From assembly GCA_019359375.1 (NCBI GenBank), contig JAHHHL010000014.1:62001-126000 (forward strand): 64,000 nt of DNA, in the 5' to 3' direction. Below the pieces are notes generated by a model. That model was not told the DNA's origin. It saw only the letters and a list, made by a program, of their open reading frames with translations, and ran no database searches. Both the position numbers and the translations under genes were made by a program. Source of the DNA: Lyngbya sp. HA4199-MV5 (GTDB taxonomy: Bacteria > Cyanobacteriota > Cyanobacteriia > Leptolyngbyales > Leptolyngbyaceae). Shown in pieces: positions 52,043 to 61,200 of this stretch. Within the stretch, counting starts at the first letter, position 1. Each line of letters begins with the position of its first letter.

Positions 52043-53182
52043 ATGTCCGACCAGCGCATTACCATTTCGCTTTCGACCATCTTCAGCATTTTGCTCACCG
52101 TGCTGCTGCTGGTACTGCTGTGGCAGTTGCAGAGCTTGCTAATTGTGCTGATGATCGCGGTGATCTTGGCGGCAACCCTTAGCCCGATCGTGGATTGGGC
52201 AGAAGGGCGTAGAGTCCCGCGTTGGCTAGCCGTCATTAGTGTGTACCTGACGCTGGTTGGTGGCTTTGTGGGGGCGGGGGTGCTGATTGGTCCAACGGTG
52301 GTAGAACAGACCGATCGCCTGATTACACAGATCCCGGTGTATTCAGAAGCCCTGTTCAACTGGGTGCAGGGAATCGCCTTGAGACTGAACACGTCTCATC
52401 CTGAACTGGTGCCTCAGTTGGTTAATCCCCAGGCGTTAACCAATTGGGTCATTCGCTCCAGTCAGCAAGTGTTGCTGCGATCGTTTGGCTTAACGAAGAA
52501 TATTGTCGGCGCGTTGTTTAGCGTTATTCTCGTTCTGCTGATTTCGGGCTATATGGTGGCAGGCAGCAAAACACTCATTCAAGGCGTGGTGCAGTTGTTT
52601 CCCCATCCGTGGGATCGCCGTCTGGCTGCGCAGGTTAAACCTGTAAGCCGACGGATGGGTGGCTTTATTCAGGGCAGAGTCGTCGTTTCTGCCATTTTGG
52701 GCGTTGTCACCACTGTTGGGTTAAACGTGTTGGGCTTGTCGGAAGTATCCCTGGCGCTGGGCGCGATCGCAGGTGTCACCAATCTGATCCCCTTTGTGGG
52801 ACCATTTTTGGGAGCGATCCCGGCACTCATTGTGGCGCTTTCGATGGGTGGAGTCACCTGGCTATGGGTATTACTGCTGTTTGCGATCGTCCAAAACCTG
52901 GAAAGCTACATTCTCGATCCCCTGCTCGTCGGCTCGTCAGTTAATATCCATCCTCTTTATCAGCTTTTAGCCGTGTTTGGTGGCACTCAGGTGTTGGGTA
53001 TTCTCGGTGCCGTCATTGTGCCCCCGTGGGTCGCTGGAGCCGCTGTGCTGCTGGAGAATCTGTATCTTCGTCCCAAACGCATTGCCGAAGCCAGAGCGGT
53101 ACAGGCACGATCGGCTGGCGTGAAAGAAGGGGCGATCGCACGGGATCAGCCAGCCGTCACCAGTGAATTGATTCGCGGTTAG
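52043..53182 (+). CDS. AI-2E family (PerM/UPF0118) membrane protein
   Basis: A 379-residue polytopic membrane protein. About eight helices are visible: a first pair (FSILLTVLLLVLLWQLQSLLIV, VILAATLSPIVDW), a third near residue 65, a soluble segment 90-150, then four more from 160 (ALFSVILVLLISGYMVAG; VVTTVGLNVLGLSEVSLALGAIAGV), ending in PLLVGSSVNIHPLYQLLAVFGG and GAVIVPPWVAGAAVLLENLY. NLIPFVGPFLGAIPA is the most diagnostic element of the family. Transports unknown small substrates; AI-2 export is claimed only for some members. The C-terminal 45 residues are basic and polar. Confidence 0.9.
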   Translation: MSDQRITISLSTIFSILLTVLLLVLLWQLQSLLIVLMIAVILAATLSPIVDWAEGRRVPRWLAVISVYLTLVGGFVGAGVLIGPTVVEQTDRLITQIPVYSEALFNWVQGIALRLNTSHPELVPQLVNPQALTNWVIRSSQQVLLRSFGLTKNIVGALFSVILVLLISGYMVAGSKTLIQGVVQLFPHPWDRRLAAQVKPVSRRMGGFIQGRVVVSAILGVVTTVGLNVLGLSEVSLALGAIAGVTNLIPFVGPFLGAIPALIVALSMGGVTWLWVLLLFAIVQNLESYILDPLLVGSSVNIHPLYQLLAVFGGTQVLGILGAVIVPPWVAGAAVLLENLYLRPKRIAEARAVQARSAGVKEGAIARDQPAVTSELIRG

Positions 53183-53253
53183 AGCCGCACGTTCTATCCA
53201 AAGAGACTGAGCTACCCATATTTCCCATCCCAGCGCTGCGATTTCAGAGGAAA

Positions 53254-53760
53254 ATGGACGAGAATGCTGTCTTTCTGGATTTCACGGTAATGCTGACGAT
53301 CGCCCTCACCGCAGACTCGATTAACACGCTTGATCTATCACCGATTCAAACGATCGTAGACTCGCTTCTAAAGCAGGGCAGCCTCGCAACTCACGAACAG
53401 CAGCTTCAGTTTAAGATCGACTATCCTCAAGCGCCGGACGATCCACGCGAACTGCCAGAAATTCCTGAAGTGCGGCTCTGGTTCATTCGACTGGATGCGC
53501 TCTATCCCTGGCTACCATTCTTATTGGACTGGAAAGCAGGCGAGTTAACCCGTTATACAGCCATGCTCGTGCCCCATCAGTTTCATCCCAAAGATGGCAT
53601 TCAGTACAACCCCGAAGCGTTGGAAATCTTCGTGATGCACAAAATCTTTGTGCTGGCGACCTGGATGCAGCAACACGGCATGGACGGCAACGCTCGACTC
53701 AAAGCCATGACTCAAATGTTTGGCTATGAGATTGATAGTGCTTTTTTTGATTTGTTGTAG
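53254..53760 (+). CDS. CRR6-like protein (DUF1817), NDH-1 assembly factor
   Basis: A 168-residue protein; ATG 53290 (156 residues) is an equally plausible start. EQQLQFKIDYPQAPDDPREL, then EIPEVRLWFIRLDALYPWLPFLLDWKAGE and IQYNPEALEIFVMHKIFVL are the conserved core of the cyanobacterial/chloroplast CRR6 family, which in plants helps assemble the NDH-I subunit into the photosynthetic NDH-1 complex. In cyanobacteria the homologue plays the same role. No membrane segment, consistent with a cytoplasmic maturation factor. AGAGG is three bases before the upstream ATG, so the start is unsure. Confidence 0.88.
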   Translation: MDENAVFLDFTVMLTIALTADSINTLDLSPIQTIVDSLLKQGSLATHEQQLQFKIDYPQAPDDPRELPEIPEVRLWFIRLDALYPWLPFLLDWKAGELTRYTAMLVPHQFHPKDGIQYNPEALEIFVMHKIFVLATWMQQHGMDGNARLKAMTQMFGYEIDSAFFDLL

Positions 53761-53896
53761 AACAAACAACAGTCACGAGGACCTTACAGCGCGACCACCA
53801 CTCTAATTGTTTGAATGCTACCCGTCTAGTGCGACTTGTGACCAAATGCTGTGACTAAACGCGATGACCCAAACCCAAGCCAATTCCCTCGTTAGA

Positions 53897-53974
53897 CTAT
53901 TCAATGCGTTCAACAAACAAGGCACAAATCACGGCATAGACAGCAAAAAAAGCAATTCCAACTACGAGTGGCAT
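53897..53974 (-). CDS. 25-residue single-helix membrane peptide
   Basis: A short frame, ATG 53974 to TAG 53897, encodes MPLVVGIAFFAVYAV then ICALFVERIE. AGGAGGA lies seven bases upstream of the ATG (53982-53988), the strongest ribosome site noticed in this window. The peptide is a single hydrophobic helix with a charged C-terminal tail, the form of small photosynthetic, cytochrome-complex or NDH subunits. I cannot match it to a named subunit. It sits alone between the CRR6-like gene and gmhB, on the opposite strand to the former. Real gene status rests on the ribosome site and composition. Confidence 0.6.
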   Translation of the reverse strand: MPLVVGIAFFAVYAVICALFVERIE

Positions 53975-54185
53975 AGGACAATCCTCCTAATGTGCAATCA
54001 CGAAGCTTAAAGGTATATTTTGACCATAAACGAAAGGTCTGAGATTAGTATTCCCCTAGCGGGGGATTATCCTAAAGCTGTTGTGAAAGACATGCCTTTA
54101 CGCTTATTTCAGCACGCTTTAGAACATGTCTACTACCTTCTACTACTGTACTACTACAAGTTGATCAAGCAGCATTCCGGGCAGT

Positions 54186-54794
54186 TTAGATTGAGCCGCC
54201 AACCTGCTGCAAAATCCAATCTGCTGCCTGGGGAAGATCAGAGGCAATAAAGTTTGGCTTAGTGTGGTGCTGGTATGCGCCACTGAGGATGCGATCGCCG
54301 AATCCGGTCTGCACCAAAATACCCGTACAGCCTGCGTTATGAGCCATATCCACATCGGTTGCTTTATCGCCTACCATAAAGCTCGCTTGCAGGTCTAAGT
54401 CGTGATCCCAACAGGCGGCAACGAGCATCCCGGTGTTGGGCTTTCGCCAGGTACTCCAGCAGGTGTAGGCTGGCTCGGTGCCGCCTTCTAGTGCGCTGAG
54501 GTAGGGACAGTAATACAGCGCGTCGAGATAAGCTTCTGCTTCGGTTTGAAGCAAGTGGCAAAGGCGATCGTGCAGTGCGTCTACATGGCTGGCAGGATAA
54601 TATCCCCTGGCAGGTCCCGATTGATTTGAAACTAAGCAGCAGAATAATCCTGCCTCATTCAAGCACCTGACCGCTTGAGCCACACCGGGGATCAGATGGA
54701 GATCGGTTACCTGGCGGATATAGCCAACTTCCTGGTTGAGAACGCCATCACGATCGAGAAAAACGGCTCGTTTTGTCACCCCTAGCTGCTCCAC
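54186..54794 (-). CDS. gmhB: D-glycero-manno-heptose-1,7-bisphosphate 7-phosphatase (GmhB)
   Basis: A 202-residue HAD-IIIA phosphatase. Catalytic Asp14 and Asp16 lie in FLDRDGVLNQ, motif II Ser/Asn in SNQSGPARGYY, motif III Lys in RKPNTGM, and the final acidic residues in VGDKATDV. A zinc loop is suggested by CPYLSALEGG...CWSTW. It makes a heptose-1-phosphate for surface glycan precursors. The gene overlaps the 3' end of the upstream glycosyltransferase by 13 bases, so the two are translationally coupled. Confidence 0.9.
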   Translation of the reverse strand: MEQLGVTKRAVFLDRDGVLNQEVGYIRQVTDLHLIPGVAQAVRCLNEAGLFCCLVSNQSGPARGYYPASHVDALHDRLCHLLQTEAEAYLDALYYCPYLSALEGGTEPAYTCWSTWRKPNTGMLVAACWDHDLDLQASFMVGDKATDVDMAHNAGCTGILVQTGFGDRILSGAYQHHTKPNFIASDLPQAADWILQQVGGSI

Positions 54795-55744
54795 ACTTTT
54801 TCCAAGACCGTCTGCGGCGAGATGTCTGCCATTTTACCCGTCAGAGATTTGATGCCGATAAAACGGTTGCTTTCAGGCAGCAATTTTTTGGGATCAGTGG
54901 GACCAAACAGTGCCAGCGTATAGGTTTTCACGGCAACCGCCAGGTGCATCGGCGCGCTATCAGTACACAGCATCAGGCTGGCTCCAGCAATCATCGCGGC
55001 TAGTTTGCCGATATCCGCAGGTGTCGTCACTTTCAGCTTGGGACTGGTTTCCTGTAGGGCGGCAACAAAGGCTGCGTCTTCAGGACCCTGCACCAGCACA
55101 ATCGGAAGATCTGGCTGTCGGCGATCGAAGTCCTGAATAATGCCTTTCCAACTGGCAACGGGATAGATTTTGTCGATCCCCTTGCTTTTGGCGAGTTGGC
55201 TAGACCCACCGTGAATCAGCACATAACCACTACTTTGCAGCCCCAACCGCTTTCGCTCGCCATCTGCCCATTCCAGATCTTTTGCAGGAACGCTCAACGC
55301 CAGTTCAGGAGTTGGGGTATGAATGTCTAACCCTTGCAGGAGATCATGGTACATCTGCGCGGCGTACTGGTTTTGCTTCAACGGCACGGCGCTCGTCAAA
55401 AAAGTCTTACCCGCACTACCTGCGTACCCAACGCGGTTTGGAATCCCGGTCAACCACAGCAGCAGACCCACCGTCCAGCGTTGACCCAGCGACAGGGCAA
55501 TATCATACTCCCGCTCTCGAATGACACCCAGCAAGTTGCCGAGATCTGCCAAACTGTTGCGTTCCTTAAAGTCAAACACGATCGTGCTGTGAACCGCTTT
55601 AGAAACCCGATAAGCATCTTTTGCTCTGGGTTCAACCACCACATCGATGTGGGCATTGGGATAGGATCGCTTCAGATCATCCAGGGTGGGGAAGAATAGA
55701 ATTTGATCGCCAATTCCGCCAGGGACAAGGGCTACGATTCGCAT
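54782..55744 (-). CDS. Glycosyltransferase family 9 (heptosyltransferase-like)
   Basis: A 320-residue GT9 enzyme. MRIVALVPGGIGDQILFFPTL is the N-terminal signature, VLIHGGSSQLAKSKG begins the second Rossmann domain, and LCTDSAPMHLAVAVKTYTLALFGPTDP is the nucleotide-sugar/acceptor motif (typically DSGPMHLA.....LFGPT). It should transfer a heptose or related sugar to a lipid or polysaccharide. Followed by and overlapping gmhB, making a two-gene unit that supplies and uses the same sugar. Confidence 0.9.
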   Translation of the reverse strand: MRIVALVPGGIGDQILFFPTLDDLKRSYPNAHIDVVVEPRAKDAYRVSKAVHSTIVFDFKERNSLADLGNLLGVIREREYDIALSLGQRWTVGLLLWLTGIPNRVGYAGSAGKTFLTSAVPLKQNQYAAQMYHDLLQGLDIHTPTPELALSVPAKDLEWADGERKRLGLQSSGYVLIHGGSSQLAKSKGIDKIYPVASWKGIIQDFDRRQPDLPIVLVQGPEDAAFVAALQETSPKLKVTTPADIGKLAAMIAGASLMLCTDSAPMHLAVAVKTYTLALFGPTDPKKLLPESNRFIGIKSLTGKMADISPQTVLEKVWSS

Positions 55745-56120
55745 AATAATTCTTTACGCTAATTCGCTCTTAATTTTACGTGAAGATACGGGAAAGTTTT
55801 GCGTCTTGCACGTCACCATACGGTCATAATTTGAAACGCCGTGCAGTGGAAGGACCGTGTGGAAACCCAGTACTCAACCTCAGCAGCGAGAAAGCAGAAA
55901 GCAGACGTTAAAGGCGGATCTGATCGCTGTGGCTGCTGGGTGCGAAGGGCGTTGCATACGCTTTCAACGTGCGCTCTGGCTCCAATCCCCCTGTAAGGTT
56001 ACCATCGTTTACTCCTTTTCCTAAAAACCTTGGGGTTCTAAATGCCGCTGTTCCTGAAATGAGGTTGATGTCGCTTGTGATGAACCATCCTTGATGATCT
56101 ATAAACACTAGAGGACTGCC
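55745..56120. other. Divergent spacer upstream of ispD
   Basis: Carries promoters in both directions. No repeat, hairpin or gene supported; a 66-codon minus-strand frame (55908-56108) has no motif. Confidence 0.4.
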
Positions 56121-56813
56121 GTGTATCTCTTGATTCCTGCCGCTGGTTCGGGTCGCCGTATGGGTAGTAACCGCAACAAACTCTTGCTGCCTCTGTTAGA
56201 AAAGCCTCTCCTGACATGGACGCTGGCTGCGGTCAAAGCGTCTCGATCGATTCGGTGGGTCGGCATGATGGGTCAGCCCGACGATTTTCCTGATTTCAAA
56301 GAGATTGTGCAGAGTCTAGGGATGACGAAGCGCGTTCACTTTATTCCTGGTGGCGCAACCCGTCAGGAATCGGTTTACAGAGGCTTGCAGGCATTGCCAG
56401 CCGTCGCAGAACGCGTGTTAATCCACGATGGTGCCCGTTGTTTAGTGACACCTGACTTAATCGATCGCTGTGCTGCCGAAATCTTCCGCTGTCCAGGGCT
56501 GATCGCCGCCATCCCGGTGAAAGATACCATCAAGGTGGTTGATCCCACCACGCAACTCATTACCAGTACGCCCGATCGCCGTCAGCTATGGGCAGCCCAA
56601 ACGCCTCAAGGGTTCGCAGTTGAGTCACTTATGCGCTGTCACAACGAAGGTATTTCGCAAGGCTGGGAAGTGACGGATGATGCAGCACTCTTTGAACAAT
56701 GCGGGTTGTCCGTAAAAATTGTGCCCGGTGAGGAAAGTAACCTGAAAGTGACGACCCCGATGGATCTAGCGATCGCAGAGTTTATTTTGCGCCAGCGTGG
56801 TGCAGGCGTATAG
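56121..56813 (+). CDS. ispD: 2-C-methyl-D-erythritol 4-phosphate cytidylyltransferase
   Basis: A 230-residue enzyme of the MEP isoprenoid pathway, transferring CMP from CTP to MEP. The nucleotide-binding loop is PAAGSGRRMGSNRNK, with further motifs GGATRQESVYRGL, VLIHDGARCLVTP, IPVKDTIKVV, QTPQGF, DDAALFE and EESNLKVTTPMDL, all in the usual order. The start is GTG at 56121 with AGAGGA 6 bases upstream. Needed for carotenoid, phytol and quinone synthesis. Confidence 0.95.
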   Translation: MYLLIPAAGSGRRMGSNRNKLLLPLLEKPLLTWTLAAVKASRSIRWVGMMGQPDDFPDFKEIVQSLGMTKRVHFIPGGATRQESVYRGLQALPAVAERVLIHDGARCLVTPDLIDRCAAEIFRCPGLIAAIPVKDTIKVVDPTTQLITSTPDRRQLWAAQTPQGFAVESLMRCHNEGISQGWEVTDDAALFEQCGLSVKIVPGEESNLKVTTPMDLAIAEFILRQRGAGV

Positions 56814-56817
56814 GCGG

Positions 56818-57918
56818 CTATTTTCCTCGCTTCAAGTCCTGCAAGAGCGTGTTAACCTCTTTACTTGGTTTGCCCTGATCTTGATACAGGCGTTTCGCTT
56901 GTTCCAGCGCCGCGATCGCTTCGTCTTTACGATCGCGCTCTTGGAGTGCTTTGCCCAGCTTGTAATAAGCGTCAGGGTTTTGGGGCGCGGCAGATACAAA
57001 CTGACGATAGGCGATGATGGCAGACAGGTAATCTTGCTTTTCCATGTAAATGTCGCCGATCGCGCTCTGCACTTCAGCCGGATCAGCTTTCAAGAACTGT
57101 GCCCGTTGGTAAAATTTGAGAGCGTTGCTGTACTGTCCTTTCGCGTACAAAACTTTGCCCATTTGAAGCGGAATGGCTGGATTGCGCGGTTCAACCTGTC
57201 CGGCTCGTTGAAAGGCAGCTAACCCCCGTTCGAGATTTCCCTGATCCAGCAGCGCCGTACCTAAACTGACCTGGATGCTTCCTTGTTTAGGAGCAAGACG
57301 AGCCGCCTGAAGCAGTGGTTTAATGGCATCTTGAGGGCGTTCTTGCTTGAGCAACAAATTGCCCATCAGTTCGTAGGGTCGGTAGTTACGGGGTTCTAAG
57401 GCGATCGCCCGTTGACAAACGCGCAGCGCCTCGGCGTAGTTTTCTTCCCGTGCAAGCACCACACCGAGAGCAATCTGAGCATTCATGTGGCGCGGCTCAA
57501 GCAGGGTTGCCTGTCGATAGGCTGTGATCGCCGCATCATTGTTACCCAGGCTTGCCTCACTAAAACCCAGAGCATAGTAGAAGTCAGCATTTTTTGGATC
57601 AAGGGCGATCGCCTGCTGATAGGCTGCGATCGCTTCTCGAAACTTCCCCTGGTTCGCCTGCAAAAACCCAATGCCCGAAAAGATGCGTGGGTTTTGGCTA
57701 TCCAGCTCGGCGGCTTGCTGATAGAGAGCGATCGCATCTGGAAGTTTGCCCGCATCAACCAGTTTGCGACCTTCCTGAAGCAACTCCGTCACCTTGCTAT
57801 CGTCTGCCTTGTTGTGGGTGGGCTGCGCATGTACTAACTGCGGCGCGGTTACTCCGAGCAGCAGCACCAGGCTAAGAACCAGAGATTGTTGTGACCGCAC
57901 GATCGCTCGTTCAAACAT
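56818..57918 (-). CDS. Exported TPR-repeat protein
   Basis: A 366-residue protein with an N-terminal signal (SLVLSLVLLLGVTAPQLVHAQ) and at least eight TPR units from about residue 50 to 340 (PRIFSGIGFLQANQGKFREA, ADFYYALGFSEASLGNNDAA, RHMNAQIALGVVLAREENYAEA). Periplasmic or lumenal scaffold is likely. Convergent with ispD with four bases between stops. ATG 57918 is preferred over a GTG at 57933. Confidence 0.85.
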   Translation of the reverse strand: MFERAIVRSQQSLVLSLVLLLGVTAPQLVHAQPTHNKADDSKVTELLQEGRKLVDAGKLPDAIALYQQAAELDSQNPRIFSGIGFLQANQGKFREAIAAYQQAIALDPKNADFYYALGFSEASLGNNDAAITAYRQATLLEPRHMNAQIALGVVLAREENYAEALRVCQRAIALEPRNYRPYELMGNLLLKQERPQDAIKPLLQAARLAPKQGSIQVSLGTALLDQGNLERGLAAFQRAGQVEPRNPAIPLQMGKVLYAKGQYSNALKFYQRAQFLKADPAEVQSAIGDIYMEKQDYLSAIIAYRQFVSAAPQNPDAYYKLGKALQERDRKDEAIAALEQAKRLYQDQGKPSKEVNTLLQDLKRGK

Positions 57919-58087
57919 AGCTTTCAACCACACTTCCGTTATTTAATGCGGCAGACTGCTTCAATAACAGCTTGCCCAAATGACAGACAAATAAGATTAC
58001 AGGAAAGGTTTCTACTTGGGAACCCCCATACCCGATCGCAGGTTCTCTCTTATGGCGAGGCTGCGATCGCCGCTTTCATCCACCCAG

Positions 58088-58639
58088 CTAGGCACTTGTT
58101 CGCAGTTCATCTAGTTTTGCCAGCACCTCAGCACTGTGGATCGCTGGATTTACCCCTGTGAACGTTGCTCGCAAGACCCCATCTGGATCGACGATGTAGG
58201 TATGGCGCAGCGCCACAACGCCCATCCAGGAACCATAGCGCTTGCTCACCGCGCCATCGGTATCGGCTAGCAAGGGAAACTTGAGTCCTTCAGAATCGCA
58301 AAACTCGGCGTGAGACGACACTGAGTCCACACTGACACCCAAAATTTGCGCGTTGCGATCGGTGTACCTGGGCAAATCTTGCTGAAAGCGCCGTGCCTCC
58401 AGCGTGCAGCCAGAGGTGAAGTCTTTGGGATAAAAATAGACGACGACCCATTTGCCCCGATAGTCTGCCAGCGAGACCGTCCCATCGCCTGTGTTTGTGG
58501 GCAGCGTGAACGCAGGAGCCGCTTGATTTAACGGGAGTTGCACTCCGCCCAGAGCAAACGCTGCGATCGGCACACTAAACGCAGGCAGCAGAGCCAAAAA
58601 TACGGTAGCAACCAGCTTGAAGAAAACGCGACGGGTCAT
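58088..58639 (-). CDS. Exported peroxiredoxin, PrxQ/BCP type
   Basis: A 183-residue thiol peroxidase with an exported amino end (RRVFFKLVATVFLALLPAF). The catalytic Cys78 is in YPKDFTSGCTLEA; the +5 resolving Cys of classical PrxQ is absent and a Cys in HAEFCDSEGL may serve instead. RHTYIVDPDGVLRATFTGV and the KRYGSW segment are typical of the family. It should reduce peroxides in the lumen or periplasm, taking electrons from an unidentified thiol donor. ATG 58639 chosen by the signal; a 58669 start would add ten residues. Confidence 0.9.
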   Translation of the reverse strand: MTRRVFFKLVATVFLALLPAFSVPIAAFALGGVQLPLNQAAPAFTLPTNTGDGTVSLADYRGKWVVVYFYPKDFTSGCTLEARRFQQDLPRYTDRNAQILGVSVDSVSSHAEFCDSEGLKFPLLADTDGAVSKRYGSWMGVVALRHTYIVDPDGVLRATFTGVNPAIHSAEVLAKLDELRTSA

Positions 58640-58795
58640 GAAGATAGTGTCAGAACGACGACTTAACATAAGTTAGCATTGCCGATCGACTGCGCTTATG
58701 TCAAATTTCTGCTGAAGCACAAAACCATCCAGGGAATATTCCTGAATGGCTGCAATGTCCAAAGGGGCAGAATAGAGACTCAATGAGCGCTCAGA

Positions 58796-59584
58796 CTACT
58801 CAATGTTGATCGTGTTGGGTGATCCACCAGCCGGAGCACCCAGCAATGGTTTGCGGTAATCAGCGTAGAGGCGATCGCGCCAGCTAAAAAACGGCTCAAA
58901 AATGCCAACATCAGCAATGCCCGGTACACCTTTATCTTTGAGTGCCGCTGGAATGTCGAGATAGTCTCCACCCGGAAATTTCAAGTACATGCTCAAGCCA
59001 GCCACGGCAAAATCTGCCAGGGTAGGATGATCCGTCACTAAGTACGGTTGGTCATAGAGCAGGAAGCACAGCGATGCCAGATCACGTTTAATGGCTTCGG
59101 TCGCCGTTTTGATCGTGTCTGCACCGAACCCTACCCCCTGCCCCAACACACTTAGAAATTCGTTGGGAACAGCCCCAATCAGATTTCTGACGACATCAGG
59201 GACTGAACTCGGCAAAAACGCGGTGCGAAAACTCTGGCTCTGGTTCAAAGCACCAACGAGCGTCTTGCGAGCATTTAGACCGATCGATTCATCTGCCCAT
59301 TGCTCGATTAACAGCGTTAAGCCACGGAGCTTTGGATCGGTGGAAATCAAGGGACGATCGGGATATTGCCGCTCTAGATACTCGGCGATCGCGGTGGAAT
59401 CAGCAATCACCTGGCTACCATCTTTGAGTACGGGTACCTGTCGCTGCCCAGACATGCGGTATAGATCAATCTGACCTACACCCGGTGTCACTTCAAACTT
59501 GCGGTATGCCAGCCCTTTGTAATCGAGAATAAACCGCACTTTCTCAGAGTAATGGGACAACTCAAACTGATACAGCTCTAACAT
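58796..59584 (-). CDS. Glutathione S-transferase family protein
   Basis: A 262-residue two-domain protein. The thioredoxin-like N-terminus (ELYQFELSHYSEKVRFILDY) carries the conserved Ser/Tyr site, QRQVPVLKDGSQVIADSTAI is the glutathione-binding strand-turn and AEYLERQYPD leads to the helical C-domain with FAVAGLSMYLKF. The C-terminal tail after residue 240 (LGAPAGGSPNTINIE) is unusual. Substrate unknown; detoxification or protein repair is possible. Confidence 0.85.
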   Translation of the reverse strand: MLELYQFELSHYSEKVRFILDYKGLAYRKFEVTPGVGQIDLYRMSGQRQVPVLKDGSQVIADSTAIAEYLERQYPDRPLISTDPKLRGLTLLIEQWADESIGLNARKTLVGALNQSQSFRTAFLPSSVPDVVRNLIGAVPNEFLSVLGQGVGFGADTIKTATEAIKRDLASLCFLLYDQPYLVTDHPTLADFAVAGLSMYLKFPGGDYLDIPAALKDKGVPGIADVGIFEPFFSWRDRLYADYRKPLLGAPAGGSPNTINIE

Positions 59585-60006
59585 CGTGGATCTCCTGTGG
59601 GCGTTTGAGAAGCAGCACCGAACGGCTTCAGGCGTGACACAACTTCGTAAGACTAGCCCAATCCTCCCTTAAATGCAAAGACAATGCAATCTGCTCAAAG
59701 AAACATCTAACCAGGCTGGGGGCGCAAATTGTAGCCATGCGTTCACCGCCACAGCACGACTTGAAGAGAGCGTCTAATGGAACGTGAGGACAAAAAGTAG
59801 ATCCAACCCTAGACGGAGATAATGCGGCGCTCAGCTTTCTATGCTTCATCTGTATCAAGCGCATCAGAACAATTGCGTGTTTTAGGCGGTGAGTTTTAGG
59901 CAGTGAAATGTCCTCCTGCATAGTGACTTAATCAAGGGCACTGCAACGAAAGCTAACGCCTATACGCAATTTTCACGCTTGCACGCAGTAATCGAAGGAG
60001 ATCGTT
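59585..60006. other. Spacer upstream of the Ser/Gln-rich secreted protein
   Basis: Divergent promoters; GAAGGAG lies seven bases before the next ATG. No other element seen. Confidence 0.4.
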
Positions 60007-60855
60007 ATGACTATGCAAAAGAGACTTCTGGCACAAAAGACAACAGCACTGTTGAGCGCGATCGCCGCTAGCAGTCTTTTGGGCTTGCCAGCGTTGGCGG
60101 GTAATCCTGCTGGTGCAACCAATGCAGGCTCCAACCAGGCTCAAGCACCCTCAAATGTTGACCAACCGCAATGTGTACCGTCCAATCAAGCCAATCAGCC
60201 GTCCACGACAGCAACGCCAGATGCTTCGGCTCCAGCGGCAGCCCAACTGCCGAATCAGTCTGATCCGAGAGCAGGCATTTCTCCTTCTGACCAAACGGTC
60301 TCTCCTTCTAACCAGACTACCTCTCCTTCTAACCAAACAACTAGCGCTTCAGGTGTACAGCCAGTCGATACGGGTGATGCCAGTCGCCAAACCGCTTCCT
60401 ATAATCGAGGCGGTTCGTATGGTGATGTACTCTCACAAGGCGGCGCTACGGCTGGTGGGTTTGCCAGTCAGCAGGTGTCAGCGGCTAACAACCCCAGTGC
60501 TTATCAGTCGTCCAGTAGTCGGATCAGTTCTAACGAAAAGCGTCCTAACTACGGCAACAGCAGTGCTGGGATGGATGGGAATATGAGTTCAACCATGCGC
60601 TCTAACGATTCGATGCGATCGACAACAGGTAGCCAGCCTTATAACCAGTCGTCGCGTGCCACCGCAAGCACCACGATCGCTCTCTGTCCTAACGGAACGA
60701 CTCCTCAGTCAGCTACACCATCAACGCGTCAAGCGCCCAGCCAACCAACGCTTGACGCTCAGCCGTCGCCATCTCAGCAAACGTCACCGCAACAACCGTC
60801 TGGTAACGAAACCCGTCAATCTCCCGCAGATGATAACGGCGGCAGAACCCGGTAG
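60007..60855 (+). CDS. Secreted low-complexity Ser/Gln/Thr-rich protein
   Basis: A 282-residue protein with a signal peptide (TTALLSAIAASSLLGLPALAG). The mature part is disordered and rich in Ser, Gln, Asn, Pro and Thr. A 7-residue tandem repeat SPSDQTV-SPSNQTT-SPSNQTT lies near residues 95-115. Only two Cys residues are seen (QPQCVP and LCPNG). Likely extracellular or sheath associated; no domain recognised. Strong ribosome site GAAGGAG. It is followed by a strong terminator. Confidence 0.7.
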   Translation: MTMQKRLLAQKTTALLSAIAASSLLGLPALAGNPAGATNAGSNQAQAPSNVDQPQCVPSNQANQPSTTATPDASAPAAAQLPNQSDPRAGISPSDQTVSPSNQTTSPSNQTTSASGVQPVDTGDASRQTASYNRGGSYGDVLSQGGATAGGFASQQVSAANNPSAYQSSSSRISSNEKRPNYGNSSAGMDGNMSSTMRSNDSMRSTTGSQPYNQSSRATASTTIALCPNGTTPQSATPSTRQAPSQPTLDAQPSPSQQTSPQQPSGNETRQSPADDNGGRTR

Positions 60856-61200
60856 TCTTGTCACGATCGCCGCATAGAAGGAAGTCAGCCTTCCGCCACG
60901 ATCGCCTTAAAGCTTCAAAATACCGTCTAGATTCACTCTAGACGGTATTTTGTGTGAATTGAATGAATCGCGATCGGCTAAAGAAGCTTGGTAAAATAAG
61001 CTACGCACAAGCAGGTAGAAACGGTATATCTGCTACCTATCAACCTGCCTGCTCATCCACATGGGTGAAGCCATACATTCGTCTGGCACGCGACGCTAGA
61101 ACCATATACAGTCGGGATTGGAAAGGCGATCAGAGATGAAACCCAACCGTTTAGTCCGGGTGGGTCAGCAACTAGCTGTTCATGTAGGGAGCGTGATTTA
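60856..61200. other. Spacer with terminator before the histidine kinase
   Basis: Contains the terminator at 60917-60951 and the kinase promoter region; nothing else is supported. Confidence 0.5.
60917..60951 (+). terminator. Perfect 15-base-pair terminator hairpin
   Basis: AAAATACCGTCTAGA (60917-60931), loop TTCAC, TCTAGACGGTATTTT (60937-60951). The A- and T-rich ends allow use in both directions. It follows the secreted protein gene by 61 bases. Confidence 0.85.

Noticed and set aside
55908-56108. 66-codon minus-strand frame upstream of ispD
   Set aside because: No motif, unrelated composition, located in a divergent promoter spacer.
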